Part shown: one piece after another, positions 56,401 through 64,000 of the stretch
Numbering within the stretch: position 1 is the first letter of the stretch
Layout: each line of letters starts with the position of its first letter
NCBI GenBank assembly: GCA_024195265.1
Contig: JAJLRJ010000004.1
Location: 2,800,159 to 2,864,158 of the forward strand
DNA from: Dendrophyllia cribrosa
Taxonomy: Eukaryota > Cnidaria > Anthozoa > Scleractinia > Dendrophylliidae
Length of the DNA: 64,000 bases
Reading direction: 5' to 3'
Position numbers and translations under genes: made by a program
The notes under the pieces: generated by a model
What the model was told of the DNA's origin: nothing
Database searches by the model: none
The model's input: only the letters and a program-made list of their open reading frames with translations

Positions 56401-59094
56401 AATATATTGATGGCCTTCTGGGTGAATAGAAAAAAATGCATCTGAACCAATAGAGGCAATCTCAATGTAATTGCCTCGATCGTGGGCAGAGCTTTAGAAT
56501 TTTGGAATCTTCTCGATTTGTAGAATTCTATCTTCTTAATTAAATATCGTAAAATTTGCGGAAATTGCTGAAACGAAATAAGTGTGATCAGCTAAAGTAT
56601 CCGGCTTAAATATTCATGATGTAAAACAGGATTTCATTTTGTCAATTTTTTGTCCAAAAATCAGCAGATGCGGTATTAAGATTGCCTTTCATCTTCTGAT
56701 CAAATATTTGTTCCTAATGTTACGTCGCTTCTTTAAATGTCGATTATATTCAAGTTTGAAGTTTGTTTGCTTACTTCATCCACAAACTATGTTTTACACG
56801 GCCTTATTTTCTCATAAAACAATGTAAACAGCTTGATTTTTTCAAAACAACTATAATATCCCTTCAAGCAGTAACACTGATTATGATTTTTAAGGCAATT
56901 TTTTTCGGAATCGTATATTTATGAAAAAAAAATCATATCTTTCGTATTTAAGCAGTTCATTCCGAAACGTTGCAAAACTAATCGTATCTCTGTGTATTGA
57001 AATATGGGTTGATAAAACCCCCGCTGCGAACCAGAAATATTAATTATTTTAACGATATTTGAGTTTTGTAGACAGTGATGATCTGAATAAATCTATTTTG
57101 GATTGTTGATTACTTTTTTTTCTTTCGCAGCTCACAAGTTTGCGACAAGGCTTATCTGCCATAAGTGATTGGAACACGAATAGTTATGATTCTGACATTA
57201 TTCATAATGAAACATGACTCTCTCCAATTTATCGGGCTCCTTTGCTTTTCTGAAAAAAAATACGGCCCGAAGATAATGGAAACAATTTCATAATTCGTTG
57301 GGCTATGAAGCGTTTCTTTGAGAGCAATTTTCTTCAGCGTCCAACTTATTGAAGAATTATTTTTATGAGTTGTAATAAAATCCAATTAGAGTTTGAAAGA
57401 TTTCATAGTAATCTTAAATTAGAATAATTTACTAAAGGCTATCAACTCGAAGCCAAAATAAAATTTCACAGTCTGATAGATTTTTGCGATCGATTGTGGC
57501 TTATATCTCGCAGTCATATCAACGTGATAATAAAAATAACCCGAAAGTAAAGCTTCAGCTTGTGACAAACTTTTGATTTTAACAAAGGCGGCGATTCCCT
57601 TTCAATTCATGCAATTTCTTTCGGAAATTACCGTCTTATCGTTTGTAGCAGAGTAGTTCGCGCTTAATCCCAATTTTTGATAACATATAGCCGTATACAT
57701 TACAAGACACCGGGAGTAGCTGGAACGTTGTCAGTAAAAATGGTTTTGTTTTTAGTTGTATTGTCTTGCAATGATAAGTGGCCTACTACAGGTTATCTGT
57801 GTAAGCGTCTTCTAGTTTACATTAATACTGACTGCGAACCAGCCAGTAAACAATATTGATTCCGCGGACGTCTTCGTGATCTCTCATTTAAATGCCGCTC
57901 AATTTTGTCGCGCAGCGCAGAAATCCGCGGACGGCTATAGTAAATATGCTATTTATGTTTATTTTGATCTTGTAAAAACTGTCGCTGGTAAATATTTGCA
58001 CCTTTCATCTTCGCGCTAGTCATTGCAAACTAGTGAGTAAAATATTCACTGTCAAGTCTTATTTGCTATTTGGTTACCGGTCGATAATGTATCTTGAAAA
58101 GCCGGGTGCTCGAACAATCAGTTTCAATTTTTTATGGCACTTAACAATATTTTCAGTCACGAAGACAAGTTATATTTTTTTCTTGCCTCACTGCTCGCGG
58201 GTTTAATTGTATTCCACCGCCTTTATTTACGTTCGCTTTCCTGTTTTCGTTTTTGCTTTGTTGATCGCTGCTATTGTGTCCTACGCTTTAGGAGAAGGGT
58301 GAGTGAAGTTACATCTTGATCTCTTTAATGAAGACGCAGAAAACGTAGTTAAAAATTCTGTTGTTACTTCTTTAGCTTGCATTGCCTCCTCTTCGATTTC
58401 GTTTCTACTGCTCGATTATTAGTCTAGTGAAAGCACCCACGCTAAACTAATTTGAAAGTGCACGTTTTGAAAATAACTAAACGCTTATTTCTGTCTGGTA
58501 TAAGAGTATAGTTCAAGGATTGGCAATTATGTCCAATCTGCGGCCTCAACTAAAAATCCTAATGAATTTATTGTGACACGATCAACGCTATAACAATCGC
58601 TAAATTCGAGTTGACAAGAATTTGCTTGGTAAAATTAATATTGCGTGATTACTTAGGCTAAGGTAAACAACAGAGGTAGCAAAACTAGGAATTTGTCTGA
58701 CCGCGATCAAGCAATGGTTATTGTCTTTATCATGCCTGGGTGGAAAGTTCAGTCGACTCTGACTAAACGATGTTTTTACAAAAAGAAAGAGCTCTTGTGT
58801 TAATTCAATAAAGAATAGCTTGTCTGAGTGTGTGTACTATTTATTTTCTCGGGCTAGTCTAAACTTAGAAGTCATGCATCTGATCGGCGCAAGAATTGCT
58901 GAATTACCCTCAATACCTTCATTCGCATAGAAGTGATATGTGCATGTGTGAAAACAAAGCGTAAAACAGGGCTAGTGAAAGAAAGAGGACGATTGGTTTC
59001 CATTCTGGCTAATTGCCACGAGATGCACTGTGGCAAGGTAAAATTTAAATTTCTTATCGGTTTTGTAATTCTAATTTGTTGACAACACCGTGTG
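53486..59094. other. AT-rich gene-poor region
   Basis: I find no coding exon with convincing splice sites and no repeat with clear ends. The low density of recognisable transposons contrasts with 11-44 kb. Confidence 0.45.
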
Positions 59095-59301
59095 ATGGGG
59101 TCGACGTGTTCTTACTCAGCCGTGTGGTTTTTAGCCGAGTTAGTTTTGATTTGTATTGGTTCCACTTCATTGATGTATCGTAAAAATTGTGAGAACACGT
59201 GTAGTAAACGAGAAGCGCGTTGTAAACTGAGACGCGGTGGCAGAATAACGAAAAACACTATAGAAGATGGAGAGACGTTTGGGCCGATCATCGCATATTA
59301 A
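59095..59301 (+). CDS. possible small secreted protein (68 residues)
   Basis: The ATG at 59095 opens a frame whose first 25 residues look like a signal peptide (MGSTCSYSAVWFLAELVLIC then IGSTS). The rest is short, basic and has three cysteines (C32, C36, C43), with RRGGR at about 46-50. I do not recognise a family. It might instead be the first exon of a larger gene or a chance frame. Confidence 0.25.
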   Translation: MGSTCSYSAVWFLAELVLICIGSTSLMYRKNCENTCSKREARCKLRRGGRITKNTIEDGETFGPIIAY

Positions 59302-62300
59302 AAAAAAAACGAAGAAGGAGAAGAAGAAAACGTTGAACTACATGGATACTGATGCGAAGCCAGTGAAGCTAAATTGGTAACTGTTGTTGAAAAATAACAA
59401 TGCTGGATATTTTGCTTAATGCTTATCTTTCTCAAAATATTTTTCGTATTATCTGCGAGAGATTCAAACGTGTGGCTTTACAATGTAAACTGCCCGTAAA
59501 CTAAACAGATATATTTTCGCTGTCAAGAGTTAAAAGCGCGTTTAATTATTCTTTTACCTATGTAGCAGAGTAATTCGTGGTAACTTTTTCAGTTTTCGTT
59601 GGTTAAAATGTTTACAAAAACCTTTATTATTTTCTCTTATAGATGGGCAAGTTGGGCATAATAGAGACCCGACCGAGAGATCAATTTCGCACGGCGCTGC
59701 GACACCCCCAGTTGCTTAGAATTTTGCGCCGCTCTACACCGTTAGCAAGTTTCTTCTTAACAGCTCGGGTCTTTGTGTGCATAGTCGGTTTAACAATTTT
59801 ATTTCATTCTCCTGTCGTTAACAAGAATGTCTTAGGATTATTCTTTTGTCAATTCAGGTTGAGATCAAGACAAGAAAATCTATTGTTTACATGCTTGAAG
59901 ATGGAACCGCTTGGTTTCAAAATTGTGAAGCTTCGCGAGAATTGCCTGACTAGCTAATAAATTTTCAAGCGCCCGAAGGTGCCCAGTTTCTGTTATTAAC
60001 AGAGATAATCCTCATTTCGTCAGGGATATTTCTTTCTAGCTAATGAGCCGAACGCGCCAAAGGATAAGGGAGAGCAAAACCATTTAAGATGCTTCTAAAG
60101 TTAATGAAATATTTATTGTGGTGTGTGTTCGTTGATAGTATTTTGTATTTCTAAAACTTAACCTCATTAAGTGGCTTTGCTGAGAAAGTTGCGTCCTTTT
60201 AAAGAAAAATTGCTTCCATGGTTGAAAATGTTGTTCGGATGTGAAGTAACTCACGTTTAGAATATCTAGTTGATCAGGAGAAACATGATCTGGCCAATTA
60301 CTGTTGGGAAAGCTTTGAAAGACTCTACTTGAAAAGATATCAATTTGATCTCAGTCATTATGACAACCATATCGTTTTAACTGAGGCAGTTTTTTTCCTT
60401 CCCTGTGTAACACAGATGTAATTCATCACAAGAGGAATTCTTCCTCCAGTTGAAACAGATGTGACTTGCTATTTATTTTCCATATTAGCTTACTTGTGTT
60501 GTGTGTGTTCCAGCGTTTTGCTAAAGCAATACTAATTTGTTGCCAAGGAGGTTTCGTTGAAATTTAATTTCAACCGCCTTTCTATCACAAGAATTGAAAA
60601 TAAAATAAATAAAACATAATGCTTGGAGAATGAAAAGTTTTTAGGTACAGAATTTATGTTCCGATAGTGTTATCTGAGGTTTCAGTACTTTTGTGAAGCA
60701 GTAGATAGTAGGAAAGAGCGAAAAATAATTGAGTTAGTTTAGAATTTGTAAACGAGAGGATATTGTCATAACATTCGAAAGCTGAACTAAATTCAGTTTG
60801 CTCAATATTTTCAGAAGTGTGTATTTTTTTTTTGCTGTAAAAAAGAAAAAAAGAAATCATCAAAATGATTATTTGTGCACTGTGTTTTCTCTTGATGTCT
60901 ATGGGGATACAAAAAAAAATGAATGGAGGTTTTACCATTTCTTCTTTAATTTAATCGAAGCTATAATTATGTTATTTACTCAAGTGTTTTCGATATATGC
61001 GGTTATGACTACCTCCAAACCATGGAATATCTTGACTGTATGGCAAACGTAAGGGTGCTAAATCAAGTGTTGGATTTACGGAGCACCCTATATCTTGGAA
61101 GCCGCCAGAGCGTAAAATTCCAAGCTTCCTTTCCCAATCGAGAAAATGTAGCCTCCCAAGAGATGGCATAGTTTTCTTGATACTAAGATAAGTCGATAAA
61201 GGAGTACAAATGTGAAGGAAATGCTTCAGCATTTCCAAGGTTATATTTGTGTCTTTTTTAAGCGGTGCGCGGTTTGTCTTTTAATCAAAAGATAGCTTCC
61301 CTGAAAGGTCACAGGTGCTACTGTAGTTACGCCGGACCCTCCTGTAAACAGACCTCGCATGAAATAGTAAACTGTGACTGTGCAAAGAGGTTTTCCGTTA
61401 GCGCTATTTAAACGCTTTTACTACCAAGTGTGATCTAGATCAAAATTCGTTAAAAATACCAAATTTTATTTTATAAAATACTGAAAAACAAAACGTTTCA
61501 TCAGTTGGAAGGTAAAAGGTTTCATTTTAATAGCAATACTGCACGGTTTAGTCTAAGCATGGCTAAGCTCAAAGTTTAGCAATGGAGTGATCATCCAAAG
61601 CCTTTCGTTTGTTTATACCCCAGGTAAATAAATTGTTTCAAGCTGAAGACAAGTTATATATAAACACCTATGTACTCAATAACTCCACCACTGATGCGGT
61701 TATTAAAGCCGGTTAAACCGAGTTCTAAGAAGGAAGCATGTTCCCTTAACACAGCGCTCTTCTTCATCTCAAAGCCTGACGTTTGCACGATATATAATGT
61801 TCTCGAATACTGATAGATCTACTCAACTCAGACGTCGCTAAAACAGAAAGAAATCGACCGTTAATTCAAACTTGGGTTGGATTACAAATTTGAAGCTAAG
61901 AAGAATTTTTCTCACCATTATTTTGGAATTTGAAATGAGTGGTTTAAATCATAAGCATTTCACACTTTTTTGCTTTCTCTTGGAACTATAAGCCTTGACG
62001 GTGTACGATGATTTCAAACGGTGCACAGTGTTTAGACACCCTACAGAGCCGATTCAACAGCAGCCCACCCTTCAAATCCATGGAGATGCAATATATCTTT
62101 TTAATCAGAAACATTTCCTCTCGATTTCCTTCAGAAATAAGCTCTAGTTCATCACAGCTGGTTCGGAAAGGCTCGGCTAGGTAAAATTTCCCACCCTACA
62201 TTTATTTTTCAACTGTCCGTCACGCATCTCATATACGATAGAAATGTACGGAAGCTGCAAGTCAAAATATAGATCCACCTGTTACGAGAGAAATCGTGTG

Positions 62301-64000
62301 TTTTCAGAATTTTATTTTTTCCGATACCAAAATGCCGTTTTATTCTTCGTTACGGGCTTCGTTCGAGTTCAGTCGCTTAGAAGGAGAGTGGTTTCCACAC
62401 GTGTCTTTCCTTGAGATCCTTTGTGCGATTCTAGAGGCAAGCGACCATAAATGATTCTCTTATCTTGCCGATTTGCCGCAGGATATGTGGTTAATTTGAA
62501 TACAAGAAGTCTTCGCCGGCGATTTTCATGCATCGCTAAGGTTTCCACGCTTATGAAAATTTCTCCTCGTTAAAAGTTTTTATTTTAACTTTAGTGAAAT
62601 AAAAAACCATTGTGTGTTTATCTGTACAGATCCGTGTACCGGAATGTAAATTTCATCAGAAATTTCACAATTTTTGACTTGAAAAGCACGCGAGATTTAA
62701 AACAATGCACGCGAGAGAATCGTATCGGTCATGACAACATTTCAAATTGAGTTAACATTGTCAAGTCTCGTGTCCGCTCTAGCTGCGAAATACCCTCTCC
62801 TTGTAAGCCTGCTAGTATTTAATCGCTGACTATTTAACAGAAAGTTTGGTTAACAATGAGCGATCGAAAAAGCTTAATTTAATGTCAAAACACCATAAAG
62901 TTCAGCGATGGTTTACATTCGGAATGAAAACAAGGCCCGTAAATAACAAACAGTGACCAAGTTTGCTCCGGTTTTTGCCAGCCCATTGGCGGTACGAGTT
63001 TGGATTAATAAACTTTGCTACAACCAAGGGCCGACTGGCAGGCGCAAGTCGCAACGATAAAGCAAATAGTGGGTGGATAATGGAACAAATCATGAATACT
63101 CCGAGATCAGAGAAATAATTTTCTCCCTGCGTCTGATCTCATTTAGTTCAACTCTTCTCAAGACAAGCAGAGTACAATAGTAAGTGTCTTTACCGAATTC
63201 TCGGCAGGCAATATTAGGCACTACAATGTAGTGTGCTCTTAATACTGAATTACAGTTACTCGAACATTTTCAAATTCAAAATTATACCATCTCGAAGCAA
63301 TCGAAACTATTTTGACGAAGAAGTAAATATATTTTCTGACCTGTTGACCCAAACATTTCCCACCGTTCTATTTACTTTTAAGCCCATGAATTATACCAGC
63401 AATCAGTTCTGAGGCTTGAAGGCTTGTTGATTGTGTTATCCCCTTATTTACTCTAGAAAATCAAAACACTCCGATATCCTGGTTAAGAGTTTATTTGCAT
63501 TGAGGGCATAGAAAAGACACTGATATCGCCGCCTTGGCAAATAAATTATTTTCACAAAATTGCGATTATGTTGTACTTCCTCGAACGTTTGAAAGAGCTT
63601 CTGTACAAATGGGTGACAAGTGTTCGCCCGTTGATGGAAATATTCAAAATTAAAGTCAAAACTCAAAAATGGAAGCAAGAGCTTGGCTTAAATCGTTTCG
63701 GTCATAAATGTTCCTGCAAATCGCAGTTATGAAATCAAATTTCTCTCTGCGGTGAAACAACGCTAAAAGTCGGCGTTTGACGCCTTTCACCCTGAAAAAA
63801 TATCGGCCTACGCTTATAACAATTCACAAAAGTGTTGCTAATGTAGTTAGTATTTGTTTTAAACTCTGAACTTTGAACATATGAAAACGGTGCGAAATAA
63901 CAGTAAATCGAACTTTTTTTTTTCTATTAGCTCTCTTTTCTCTCTGCTGTTTGTAGATAATATAAGAATTGGTACAATTTGATTTGTTTGCGAGCCAACT
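59302..64000. other. AT-rich gene-poor region to window end
   Basis: A plus frame at 59643-59957 begins just after ctcttatag, which looks like an acceptor, but has no recognisable domain. No RNA genes or transposon ends are seen. Confidence 0.4.

Noticed and set aside
59643..59957. 104-codon frame after an acceptor-like ctcttatag
   Set aside because: Unrecognised, and no matching upstream donor was found.

Overview
The window looks like nuclear DNA of an anthozoan cnidarian, most likely a stony coral. The evidence is one spliced housekeeping gene with GT-AG introns, tRNA-derived SINEs of a kind I know from coral and anemone genomes, many short inverted-repeat DNA transposons, and AT-rich gene-poor tracts. 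All calls were made by reading; no search was run.

Layout. 1-1.5 kb: the 3' end of a Tc1/mariner transposase (+) and a candidate first exon of an unidentified gene (-). 1.85-9.4 kb: a palindromic repeat split by a 6.75-kb terminal-inverted-repeat transposon. This element encodes one uninterrupted 1521-residue protein with zinc-binding modules, a likely transposase core, an XPG/FEN1-like nuclease domain and a C-terminal CXC domain, which best fits the Academ superfamily. The target duplication and two related unoccupied copies of the target are in the same window. 11.6-23.34 kb: eleven in-frame exons (-) of the coatomer beta-prime subunit gene (COPB2), coding for residues 1-298, which is nearly exactly the first WD40 propeller. 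The other two-thirds of the gene is not in the window. The introns are full of transposons, four of them flanked by TTAA. The largest of these (2.26 kb) carries a frameshifted DEDDh exonuclease and a perfect palindromic RFX X-box.

23.3-44 kb: an accessory region with a LINE 3' end, a Harbinger-derived element retaining a partial MADF exon, a hAT relic, a 74-bp hairpin element with a perfect 9-bp target duplication, a tRNA-derived SINE, a fifth TTAA element, a 1.8-kb minisatellite of 24-bp units with a 120-bp higher-order period, a 1.1-kb trinucleotide array that switches strand, a long TTCT tract, and a 106-bp minisatellite with dispersed relatives 19-20 kb away.

44-64 kb: AT-rich sequence in which I recognise no gene, only three local tandem duplications and one weak candidate for a small secreted protein. 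The only confident cellular gene is the partial COPB2. The most complete mobile system is the Academ-like transposon.
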